In this document: positions 42,324 to 50,110 of the stretch, piece by piece | Numbering within the stretch: the first letter of the stretch is position 1 | Layout: each line of letters begins with the position of its first letter | Origin: Bdellovibrio bacteriovorus | GTDB lineage: Bacteria > Bdellovibrionota > Bdellovibrionia > Bdellovibrionales > Bdellovibrionaceae | Direction of reading: 5' to 3' | Length of the DNA stretch: 64,000 nucleotides | Assembly (NCBI RefSeq): GCF_025558485.1 | Contig: NZ_CP102930.1 | Location: 2,666,001-2,730,000 of the forward strand | Program-made: the position numbers and the translations under genes | Notes under the pieces: generated by a model | Told to the model about the DNA's origin: nothing | Databases searched by the model: none | The model's input: the letters and a program-made list of their open reading frames with translations, nothing else

Positions 42324-44738
42324 CTAACCTTGAGATGGCGTGGTTTGGGTCACATCACCCAGCCCGCCCCCGGCACTGCGCGGGTAATCAATACGCTGGT
42401 GATAAATCCCCAGAAGAATGCGGATGAATGCCGCTTCAACTTTGGAAATATCCTTCAGTGTCAGATTACACTCATCAAGCTGCCCGTCAGAGAACTTTCT
42501 TTGGGTGATATTTTTAACAATATTTTGCAAGCGTGTCGGTGTGGGTTCGTCCAAAGAGCGAGCTGCGGCTTCAATACTGTCCGCCAGCATACAAAGGGCC
42601 GCTTCACGGAACTGTGGTTTCGGCCCCGGATAACGGAAGTCCTGATCACTAATCTCAGGATCGTCTTCCTTTTTCAAATCCAAAGCCTTGTTATAGAAGT
42701 ATGAAATCAAAGTGGTTCCGTGATGCTGCAAAACCCCGTCGATGATCGGCTTACCCAGTTTGTAGGCCATCCCCATCTCCACACCGTCTTTGACGTGGGC
42801 GATCAGCAGGGTTTTGCTCATAAACGGCGAAATATGATCGTGCGGATTCTGTCCCGGCTTTTGATTTTCGATGAAGTAATTGGCGTGCTCCATCTTGCCA
42901 ATATCGTGATAGTAGCACATCACCTTACCCAGCAGCGGATTGGCTCCAATTTCCTCGGCGGCGGCTTCCACCATCGAACCCACCATCATCGAGTGATGGT
43001 AAGTGCCCGGAGCTTTGACGATCATTTCCTTCAACAACGGATGATTCAGGTTGCTTAGTTCCAGCAGCTTAACATCCGTAGTGTAGCTAAAGACCGATTC
43101 CAGCAACGGCACAAACATCATGGCCACCAATGCCGAGAAGATACCGCCGATAAAACCCGCCGGGATGGAAAGTAGAATTTCTTTCACACCGCCCTCTTGA
43201 TCGAATTTGGTCATAGTCAGGATAAAGGCGATCATGGCTGCATTGACCAGCCCCGTGCGCACACCTGCAAAATAAACGTCGTTACGGGTTTTACAGTTGT
43301 AAACCCCACGAGCCGCGGCAATACCGCCGACCAAACTGACAAACATAAAGCTGTAGTTGTAGTCCACCATGATACCCAGACACACAGACAGGAAGGCCGT
43401 GAACAGCCAAACAATCTCGCCGTATGTGATCAGCAAGCCTACCAGCATTGGCCCCGCCGCCACCGGAGCGGCGAACAGGAAGATCGATGGAGGCAGAAAG
43501 TGGCCCAGCTTCGAGGCAAAAGCTGCGTCCGTGATAAATAGATAAATCTTGGTGAAGAAGATGATCCCGAAAGCGATCAACATCATCACCGAAACGTCTT
43601 TAAATTCGATTTTTACTTTATTGATCGTGAAACGTTTCAGGTAAGAGAAGAACACCAGAATCGCCACCGACAGCATCAGCGCCATGGACAAAGACATAAT
43701 GTCTTTGCGTTTATCCGCTCTGATATTTTCAATCTGCTTGATCACTGCCATCTGGAAGGGCTGCACCACAGAGCCTTGCGCAATGATGTTCTGATTCTTT
43801 TTAATGGTGATGGTCACAGGAATCACCGCATCGCGGGCGGACTGGCGGCGGCTGGCCGTTTCCTGTTTGTTCAGAGTCATGTTTGGCACAACCAGGGATC
43901 TTGCGAAGTACAGAATATTGGCCTGATCACTTTCTGAGAACCGATTCAGATCCTTTTTCAGATCCAATTCAAAGTTTTCCGGCGACTGCAGATCCAGAAT
44001 CTCTTCACGCGGGATGGAAAACTCCTTCCCCAGATTGTTCTTGTGCACCACCCGCCCCAAAACGGCTGACTGGCTGGCCGGAATAAAACGATCCGGAGCC
44101 TCTGCCACCTTGCGGTCATACCAATTTTCCAGATTGCGGATGACGATGGCCTCAATACGCGGACTGAACTTCAGATCCACCAGCCATTCAAACATGAAGT
44201 CTGAAACCCCCACACCCAGCTCTTTTTCAAACTGCTTTTTGTACTGGAAGAAGTCCTTCACTGCCACACGGTACTGTGATGGCACTGCCGACCATTTGGT
44301 TTCGCGATAGTAGGCGCGCATGGTGCGGAACGAATGAATCAGGTTGACAGAGACACGCTCAAACACGCTGGTGTCATAGTCATAGACTATAGGCACGGAG
44401 TATTCGGCCTTCAGGCGTTTTTCCTCAGTCGTGACCTCGTCGGTCATTTCAAAGCCCATCGGCGAAACTACATCGAATTTCGCCACATCGCCGACCGTAA
44501 AGTTATAAGGGATATCAAACTGATAGAAGATCGTGTAGGAAAGCAGAACGCAGTACAGGAAGATCAAAGCAGCCCGGCGAATGAAGAATTTTTCTTCCAT
44601 CAACTGCACGATGCGGCCGAAGAAAGTTTTCTCCAATCCGATGGAATCCACCCAGTCCAAAAACTTAAGACTGTGATCCTCATAGTTCACACGCGTGGCT
44701 GGGCTTTCGCCCTTTTTTTGATTCTTACCTCGTTGCAT
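42324..44738 (-). CDS. 7TMR-HDED / 7TM / HD-domain phosphohydrolase (PgpH/YqfF type)
   Basis: About 804 residues. After a cytosolic N-terminus there is one membrane helix (about 60-80), a 7TMR-HDED extracytoplasmic domain (about 85-335), seven clustered helices (about 340-560) and a cytoplasmic HD domain with TYHHSMMVGSM...MCYYHDIGKM (His and His-Asp metal ligands). PgpH members of this architecture degrade cyclic di-AMP to pApA; whether that nucleotide exists in this organism is not shown here. It is co-transcribed with ybeY. The ATG used lacks a strong ribosome binding site; a longer frame runs into the divergent mazG upstream region. Confidence 0.88.
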   Translation of the reverse strand: MQRGKNQKKGESPATRVNYEDHSLKFLDWVDSIGLEKTFFGRIVQLMEEKFFIRRAALIFLYCVLLSYTIFYQFDIPYNFTVGDVAKFDVVSPMGFEMTDEVTTEEKRLKAEYSVPIVYDYDTSVFERVSVNLIHSFRTMRAYYRETKWSAVPSQYRVAVKDFFQYKKQFEKELGVGVSDFMFEWLVDLKFSPRIEAIVIRNLENWYDRKVAEAPDRFIPASQSAVLGRVVHKNNLGKEFSIPREEILDLQSPENFELDLKKDLNRFSESDQANILYFARSLVVPNMTLNKQETASRRQSARDAVIPVTITIKKNQNIIAQGSVVQPFQMAVIKQIENIRADKRKDIMSLSMALMLSVAILVFFSYLKRFTINKVKIEFKDVSVMMLIAFGIIFFTKIYLFITDAAFASKLGHFLPPSIFLFAAPVAAGPMLVGLLITYGEIVWLFTAFLSVCLGIMVDYNYSFMFVSLVGGIAAARGVYNCKTRNDVYFAGVRTGLVNAAMIAFILTMTKFDQEGGVKEILLSIPAGFIGGIFSALVAMMFVPLLESVFSYTTDVKLLELSNLNHPLLKEMIVKAPGTYHHSMMVGSMVEAAAEEIGANPLLGKVMCYYHDIGKMEHANYFIENQKPGQNPHDHISPFMSKTLLIAHVKDGVEMGMAYKLGKPIIDGVLQHHGTTLISYFYNKALDLKKEDDPEISDQDFRYPGPKPQFREAALCMLADSIEAAARSLDEPTPTRLQNIVKNITQRKFSDGQLDECNLTLKDISKVEAAFIRILLGIYHQRIDYPRSAGGGLGDVTQTTPSQG

Positions 44739-44839
44739 ATCTAGTTTTTCTACGTTACCCCATAATGCGAAAATTGTCGAAATCACTATGCATTTGTGCT
44801 AGCAATAAAGAGATTCCATCAGAAAGTCGAGGGGTCCCC

Positions 44840-45658
44840 ATGCCACAAGCACCATCCAACTTACGTCATATTGAGTCCTTAGTCGAGATCGTAGCTCACT
44901 TGCGTGGCCCCGAAGGGTGTCCCTGGGACAAAGAACAAACTCACGAAACATTGACTCAATACGCAATCGAAGAGACCCACGAACTCGTCGAAGCCCTTGA
45001 GGACCCTCGCCCCGGCACCGACAAAGACCACAAAATCAAAGAAGAACTCGGAGATGTCCTCTTCCAAGTGGTTCTCCACTCTCAACTTGCCGCCGAACGT
45101 GGAGCTTTTACTCTGGAAGATGTGATCGCAGAAATATCGCAAAAACTTGTCCGCCGCCACCCGCATGTGTTCTCGGACACCAAGGTTGCCGACACTCAGG
45201 AGGTCATTCGTAACTGGGAGGAAATCAAAAAACAGGAGAAAGCCTCGTCTGCCGCACCTGCGCCCTACTCCCTGAATGTCCCACCCTTGCCCGCCCTGCA
45301 AAGAGCCTACAAAATCGGCAAACGCACTGAAAAGCTGCAATTCGACTGGAGCTCCGTCGATGAAGTGATGACCAAAGTGGATGAAGAATACAACGAGTTG
45401 CACGAAGCTTTGGATGAAGGCTCTGACGCCGAAATCGAACACGAACTGGGTGATGCATTGTTTTCACTGGCTCAACTAGGCCGCCATCTGGAAATGGAGC
45501 CCGAGCAAGTCCTTCGCAAAGCCAATCTACGTTTTGAAGAACGCTTCAACAAAATGGTCGAACTCACTAACCTCGACAACAAAGACTTCGGCACCCTCGC
45601 CCTCGATGAAAAAGAAGCTTACTGGCAAAAAGCCAAAGCTCTTCTGAAAAAGAGGTAA
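44840..45658 (+). CDS. mazG: Nucleoside triphosphate pyrophosphohydrolase MazG
   Basis: 272 residues with two MazG domains. The first has GCPWDKEQTHETL, EETHELVEAL and ELGDVLFQVVLHSQLA; the second has FDWSSVDEVMTKVDEEYNEL and HELGDALFSLAQLGRHL, each with the EExxE and ExxD metal motifs. It hydrolyses NTPs to NMP and PPi, cleaning aberrant nucleotides and lowering alarmone levels in other bacteria. The ATG used has GAGGGG upstream; a longer frame overlaps the divergent HD gene's start region. A terminator follows. Confidence 0.93.
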   Translation: MPQAPSNLRHIESLVEIVAHLRGPEGCPWDKEQTHETLTQYAIEETHELVEALEDPRPGTDKDHKIKEELGDVLFQVVLHSQLAAERGAFTLEDVIAEISQKLVRRHPHVFSDTKVADTQEVIRNWEEIKKQEKASSAAPAPYSLNVPPLPALQRAYKIGKRTEKLQFDWSSVDEVMTKVDEEYNELHEALDEGSDAEIEHELGDALFSLAQLGRHLEMEPEQVLRKANLRFEERFNKMVELTNLDNKDFGTLALDEKEAYWQKAKALLKKR

Positions 45659-45691
45659 TCTCTCCGGCCTTCGGAAGCCAGGCCACTCCAC

Positions 45692-45731
45692 AGGCCCCTT
45701 TTCTAGGCTGGGGGCCTTTGTACTTTCTTTG
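45692..45731 (+). terminator. Terminator after mazG
   Basis: AGGCCCC pairs with GGGGCCT across an 12-base loop and is followed by TTGTACTTTCTTT. It lies between mazG and the transposase gene. Confidence 0.65.
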
Positions 45732-45763
45732 CTTCTGGCTTGCTCCAACACCAAGGAGCATCC

Positions 45764-46300
45764 ATGGCCAAAAGATATTACCGCCAAAGTTATCACGATT
45801 TCGACGGAACCTCTCACGGAGGTGAGCTGTCTCGCGGAAAACGAAAATCACAAAGACCGCTCTGTACCAACGCCCCCATTCATCTGGTTTTAAAGAGTAA
45901 CAAAGCTTTCGGGCGAAGGTCCCTGTTGCATCCGGCTAACAGGAAAATGTTGCTTAAATATACGCGGCGTTTTGTTTTCAGGTTTCATGTTCGCCTTTAT
46001 AGCTTCGCCAATGTGGGAAATCATATCCACATCCTGATCCGTGTTCCGGATCGCAAAGCTTATGTCAGTTTTATCAGCGCGCTGACCGGCACTATTTCAA
46101 AGATGATTTTCAAAACGGCGGGTATGTGGGACCTGCTGCCTTTTACTCGTGTGGCCACTTGGGGGCGAGGGTTCCAGATAGTGAGGAAGTATGTGGATAG
46201 GAATGCGGAGCAAGGGTTGATGGTGGTGGAAACGATCATGAAGCGCGATCCGCGATGGCGACATGCGGGGTTGACTGGAGTGCTGTGGTCGTGGAATTGA
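45764..46300 (+). CDS. REP-associated tyrosine transposase (Y1_Tnp / RAYT type)
   Basis: 178 residues with the HUH motif as NHIHIL preceded by FHVRLYSFANVG, a CTNAPIHLVL opening (usually H-V-T), and a C-terminal VRKYVDRNAEQ with the candidate catalytic Tyr. This is the layout of IS200-like RAYT proteins that mobilise or maintain REP palindromes. No insertion-sequence ends flank the gene, which is usual for domesticated RAYTs. An AAGGAG site precedes the ATG. The structured repeats near 12.2 and 38.4 kb may be its substrates. The first His of the classical domain start and the Tyr should be checked by alignment. Confidence 0.8.
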   Translation: MAKRYYRQSYHDFDGTSHGGELSRGKRKSQRPLCTNAPIHLVLKSNKAFGRRSLLHPANRKMLLKYTRRFVFRFHVRLYSFANVGNHIHILIRVPDRKAYVSFISALTGTISKMIFKTAGMWDLLPFTRVATWGRGFQIVRKYVDRNAEQGLMVVETIMKRDPRWRHAGLTGVLWSWN

Positions 46301-46645
46301 TGCCCTCTGGGGCGAGGGTCCCGAAAAGGAAAAGAAAAGGGGGGTGATGGCGGTGGATAGAAGTTTGGCAGTTCCGAGGATCTTCTAATTTCGACGCGTA
46401 GTTAGGACCTTAAGTGGGGCTGAAAGCTTCGCAAAGTGTTGAGAGGTTCGACACAAGAATTTTTTTTTGAAAATGATTGATTATATAACTTCCTGTTCTT
46501 TCAAACACTTAGGCTGTCTCATACTGAGACCACTTAAAAATTAAAAAACAAAATCATGCAGTTATCCTAAATTTCAGTTTTGCCATGTTTTAAACGAAAC
46601 TGAATCCATCAAGTAGCGTGGTGGGGCTCAGGAGGGCATAACCGT
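46301..46645. other. Non-coding gap with AT-rich promoter region and inverted repeat
   Basis: No gene is visible. The first third is G-rich on the plus strand, the middle is AT-rich (for example GATTGATTATATAAC near 46480), and an 8-base-pair inverted repeat (TTCAGTTT at 46573-46580 with AAACTGAA at 46597-46604) lies 40 bases before the first gliding-operon gene. This gap should hold the operon promoter, but I cannot assign -35/-10 boxes with confidence. Confidence 0.5.
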
Positions 46646-47692
46646 ATGAGAAAAACAGTGGCAAGCAAAGCAGCAATGATGGCTTCAGCTGTGGCACTAA
46701 TCGCAGGATGCAGTAAGGGCTCTGGTTCTTACTCTCTGTTGGATGACGGCGCTGACTACAAACAGCAGGCTGTCTTCATTCCAAAACAAATCGACATCCT
46801 TTGGGTTATCGACAACTCCGGCTCCATGGAAACATCTCAGACCAACCTGACTCAGAACTTCGCTTCTTTCATCAGCCGCTTCCAGACTTACAACTATGAC
46901 TTCCACATGGCAGTAACAACGACAGAGGCCTGGAGAAAGCAATTTGATTCCAATTCAACTCTTGCCCGCATCAAGGATGGCGCAGGCTCCAATCATTCCG
47001 GCGTGTTTGTGATGAACGATCAGACGCAGAATCTTTCTGACGTCTTCGCCATCAATGCCAAACAGGGCATCAACGGCAACGGTGACGAGCGTGCGCTTTC
47101 CAGCATCAAGGAAACATTGCTGGATGCGCACAACAACACCCTGGGCTTCCGTCGTCCCGAGGCGTTTTTGGCGGTGATCATCGTGACTGACGAAGAGGAC
47201 TTCTCATCTTCCTCCGCTCAGTTCAGTGAAAATTACGCCAATCCAAATCTGCACACTGTGCAAAGCTATGTGGACTTCATGGATGACTATGTTGGCAGCC
47301 GTAACTACTCTGTGAACACCATCGCGATTCTGGATGATGCCTGCAAAACATCCCTGAACAACACCTTCACAGAACGCAAAATCGCCAACCGCCTTATTGA
47401 AATGGCCAACCTGACTGGCGGTGTGAAAGCGTCCCTGTGTTCCAACTTCGGTCAATCCCTGGAGCTCATCTCTGATTCCATCATCCAGCTTTCCAGCGTC
47501 TTTAAACTGAGTCGTGAACCACAGGAAGACACGATCGTCATCACAGTTAACGGAGTTACTGTGGAACAAGATTCTGTCAACGGATGGACTTACGACGCAT
47601 CCAACCTGACCATCACCTTCCACGGAAGTGCGGTGCCGGCAGCGGATGCTAACATCAAAATCGACTTCTATCCTAAGTCGATCAAACTGTAA
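46646..47692 (+). CDS. VWA-domain lipoprotein, CglB-like adhesin candidate
   Basis: 348 residues with a lipoprotein signal (LIAGC lipobox, Cys22) and a von Willebrand A domain (about 48-270). The MIDAS loop is DNSGS (Asp56, Ser58, Ser60), and a second acidic metal stretch is VTDEED. The C-terminal 70 residues form a beta-rich module. It is first in the gliding-type operon, with an AGGAGG site 9 bases before the ATG. Myxococcus gliding uses the VWA lipoprotein CglB as its surface adhesin, and this protein has the same domain type, anchoring and context, so an equivalent role is inferred. Confidence 0.82.
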   Translation: MRKTVASKAAMMASAVALIAGCSKGSGSYSLLDDGADYKQQAVFIPKQIDILWVIDNSGSMETSQTNLTQNFASFISRFQTYNYDFHMAVTTTEAWRKQFDSNSTLARIKDGAGSNHSGVFVMNDQTQNLSDVFAINAKQGINGNGDERALSSIKETLLDAHNNTLGFRRPEAFLAVIIVTDEEDFSSSSAQFSENYANPNLHTVQSYVDFMDDYVGSRNYSVNTIAILDDACKTSLNNTFTERKIANRLIEMANLTGGVKASLCSNFGQSLELISDSIIQLSSVFKLSREPQEDTIVITVNGVTVEQDSVNGWTYDASNLTITFHGSAVPAADANIKIDFYPKSIKL

Positions 47693-47703
47693 AAGGATGT
47701 TGT

Positions 47704-48321
47704 ATGGGTGGGGTACAGACAGCAACTAATCAGCAGCAGTGGTATATTCTGCGCGGGGAAATGAAATACGGTCCCTATGAGTATAAATCACTGATCACCA
47801 TGATCCAGAATGGCGAGCTCTATGACTACAACTATGTCTGGGCAGCGCATTTGGAAAACTGGACACTGCTTGGCGACCTTCAGGAGTTTTCCAAAGACCG
47901 CCTGTGCAGATTGATCGAAACCAAAGACCATTTGGCTGGTTCCTTCAAGGATCGCAAATGTCCCCGCGTGGACCTTGTGATCCCGGTCTATGCTCACAAT
48001 GATCACAACTTTTTTGACGGCCACACTTTAAGTGTGAGTGAAAACGGGGCGCTGGTTCTTTTGAACGATCCCCTGCTTCTACCCGGTCAAAAGATATTAC
48101 TCAACTTTAGAACTTCTGAGGAAAATCCTCAGACATTCAACGCGCTTTGTGAGGTTATTCGCAAGAATTACTCAAAGCAAAGACTCAACGTAAAATCCGG
48201 TTTGCATTACGCTGTTCGTTTCCTCTCGGTGCAAGAAATCGGTATGACTCAATTAACAAAATGGACACGCGGTGGCGTTTCCAAGGAGGAAACAAATGGC
48301 ATTCTTAAACTTCATGAATGA
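47704..48321 (+). CDS. GYF_2 domain - PilZ domain fusion protein
   Basis: 205 residues. The first 60 match GYF_2 (WYILRGEMKYGPYEYKSLITMIQNG...VWAAHLENWTLLGDL). The rest matches PilZ: RKCPR fits RxxxR and SVSENG fits the D/NxSxxG box with Ser at the first position, followed by ALVLLNDPLLLPGQKILLNF. PilZ binds c-di-GMP and GYF domains bind proline-rich peptides, so it could link c-di-GMP levels to the motor. GltJ of Myxococcus also has a GYF domain. It is cytoplasmic and overlaps the next gene by 26 bases. Confidence 0.82.
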   Translation: MGGVQTATNQQQWYILRGEMKYGPYEYKSLITMIQNGELYDYNYVWAAHLENWTLLGDLQEFSKDRLCRLIETKDHLAGSFKDRKCPRVDLVIPVYAHNDHNFFDGHTLSVSENGALVLLNDPLLLPGQKILLNFRTSEENPQTFNALCEVIRKNYSKQRLNVKSGLHYAVRFLSVQEIGMTQLTKWTRGGVSKEETNGILKLHE

Positions 48322-49003
48322 TTCCGGCTTCGTCGGTTGGTGCATCCTGCTCGTGGGGATCGGTTCATTGGTACTGGTGGCAGAGCGTGCCAAAGCGCTT
48401 TACAAAGACTACGGCATGAACGTCGATGAGTTCATGGGTAAAGTTCAAAATCTGGTTTTGGCAAAAAAACTGGATGAGGCACTGCTGCTTTGCGCTCAGC
48501 TTGAAAAGAAGCCACTTGCATCTGCTTTCAAAACCATTTTGGAAAAAGCGGACCGCGATGACGACACGATCTTCCAGGCTCACGATATCGCCCTGAGTGA
48601 AAACGTGCCTTTGTACACCAAACGCCTGCACTACCTTTCCATGCTTGCCAACGTGGCAACATTGTTGGGTCTGTTGGGTACGATCCACGGTCTGATCCTG
48701 TCGTTCCAAGCGGTTGCGACAGCCGATCCAGCCCAGAAACAAGCCTTGCTGGCACATGGTATCTCCGTATCCATGTACACCACAGCTTTGGGTCTGGCCG
48801 TGGCGATTCCAGCGATGGTGTTCTTCTCCTTCCTGACTGCCCGTCAGAATCAGTTGATCGAAGAGATCTCTGAGAAGACATCCAAGCTGACAGAGCTTTT
48901 GACCAGCGCTCATATCCCTAACCTGACTCGCCAGAATGTGTTCCCGGATCACATGGCGGCTCCGACAGTGACTCCTCCGTCTCCAGGTCAAAAGGTCTCC
49001 TAA
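48296..49003 (+). CDS. TolQ/ExbB/MotA-family proton channel protein (AglR-like)
   Basis: 235 residues with three membrane helices (about 10-34, 108-132, 155-178), a cytoplasmic loop between the first two, and the family segment LSMLANVATLLGLLGTIHGLILSF followed by ISVSMYTTALGLAVAIPAMV. It forms the stator pore that couples proton flow to work across the periplasm. The ATG has AAGGAGG seven bases upstream. With two TolR-type genes directly after it, it matches the AglR-AglQ-AglS motor of Myxococcus gliding. Confidence 0.92.
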   Translation: MAFLNFMNDSGFVGWCILLVGIGSLVLVAERAKALYKDYGMNVDEFMGKVQNLVLAKKLDEALLLCAQLEKKPLASAFKTILEKADRDDDTIFQAHDIALSENVPLYTKRLHYLSMLANVATLLGLLGTIHGLILSFQAVATADPAQKQALLAHGISVSMYTTALGLAVAIPAMVFFSFLTARQNQLIEEISEKTSKLTELLTSAHIPNLTRQNVFPDHMAAPTVTPPSPGQKVS

Positions 49004-49056
49004 CGGAGGCCTTTCCCGAAGTGGTGGACCTTATTTAACTAAGGATGGGATAAAAC

Positions 49057-49599
49057 ATGAGACGCGCACGCAAGATTAAAGTAGATCATAACAGTGAGTT
49101 CGAGCTGGACTTGGCTCCCCTGCTGGCCGTGATGGTGAAGCTGGTACCGGTGCTTTTGGTTTCCTCTGCCTTCGTACAGATGATGGTGATAGAAACTGAA
49201 CTGCCTCAAGTTGTCAACGAAGCCATTCAACGTCAGGAAGATCAAAAGACCCCAACGAACGTGGCCCTTGAAGTGGACCCGCAGTCCATCCGCATCGTGA
49301 TTACAGAGAAAGGCCAGGAGAAAGTGGAAACCATCGCAATGAAGGATGGTGCCTATGATCTTCAAGGTCTGCACAGCAAACTTGTCGATATCAAGAAGGC
49401 CCACCCTGAGGTTTTCAAACTTGAACTGAACCCGGACGGCAAAGTTCCTTACGATATCATCGTAAAAATCATGGATGAAGCCCGTCAGGCCCGCGATGCC
49501 AAAATCAAGTTTCCCGTCTTCGACACCAAACAGGGTAAGAATGTGGAAACAAACTATATGTTCCCAGAGATCGTCTTTGCGAACACCATGGAGGGCTAA
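49057..49599 (+). CDS. TolR/ExbD-family protein lacking the channel Asp
   Basis: 180 residues: basic N-terminus, one membrane helix (about 20-42) and a periplasmic domain. The TolR/ExbD helix normally begins with a TPLVDV motif whose Asp carries protons. Here it reads APLLAVMVKLVPVLLV, with Ala at the Asp position and a Lys three residues later. The fold and length are otherwise normal. It is one half of a TolR pair with the next gene. A stop-to-start gap of only three bases and a GGAGGG site in its last codons link it to that gene. Confidence 0.87.
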   Translation: MRRARKIKVDHNSEFELDLAPLLAVMVKLVPVLLVSSAFVQMMVIETELPQVVNEAIQRQEDQKTPTNVALEVDPQSIRIVITEKGQEKVETIAMKDGAYDLQGLHSKLVDIKKAHPEVFKLELNPDGKVPYDIIVKIMDEARQARDAKIKFPVFDTKQGKNVETNYMFPEIVFANTMEG

Positions 49600-49602
49600 C
49601 AT

Positions 49603-50106
49603 ATGTCACGTCGTCGCAGATATGAACCTCAGGTTAAGAAAAACTCCACCTTCGGGCTGAACATCACCTCCATGACGGACATGTTTACCATCATGCTGGT
49701 CTTCCTGTTGCAAAGCTATTCAACATCCGATGTGCAGATAAATCCCGAAAAAGACATCCGCCTTCCGTCATCGGCATCCATGACCAATGCAACGGAAGCC
49801 ATTAAATTGTCTTTAAGTGGTAACGCCCTGAAAATGGATGAAACCAAAATCGCAGACGTCAAAAACGCCGATTTCCTGCCTCAGGATTTAGAGGATAAAG
49901 ACACCAACTTTATCAAACCCCTGTTCCAGGAGCTCGATAAGATTGCCAAGTCTGAGGACCTTAAGGACAAAGCTCACGTGAAAGAAGGAAGAATTCTTCT
50001 TCAGGCGGACAAGGACCTTCCTTACGCCACTCTGAGAAAAGTCATGTACACGGCATCCATGGCAGGCTTTCCTCAGTTGAAACTTGTTACCATGGTCGGA
50101 GAATAA
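49603..50106 (+). CDS. TolR/ExbD-family protein with intact channel Asp
   Basis: 167 residues: Arg-rich N-terminus, one membrane helix beginning NITSMTDMFTIMLVFLL with the conserved Asp in the expected position, and a periplasmic domain ending in the KVMYTASMAGFPQLKLVTM strand typical of ExbD/TolR. With the Asp-lacking partner and the TolQ-type channel it forms the presumed proton-driven motor. It ends five bases before the ATG of the giant TPR gene. Confidence 0.9.
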   Translation: MSRRRRYEPQVKKNSTFGLNITSMTDMFTIMLVFLLQSYSTSDVQINPEKDIRLPSSASMTNATEAIKLSLSGNALKMDETKIADVKNADFLPQDLEDKDTNFIKPLFQELDKIAKSEDLKDKAHVKEGRILLQADKDLPYATLRKVMYTASMAGFPQLKLVTMVGE

Positions 50107-50110
50107 GTTT

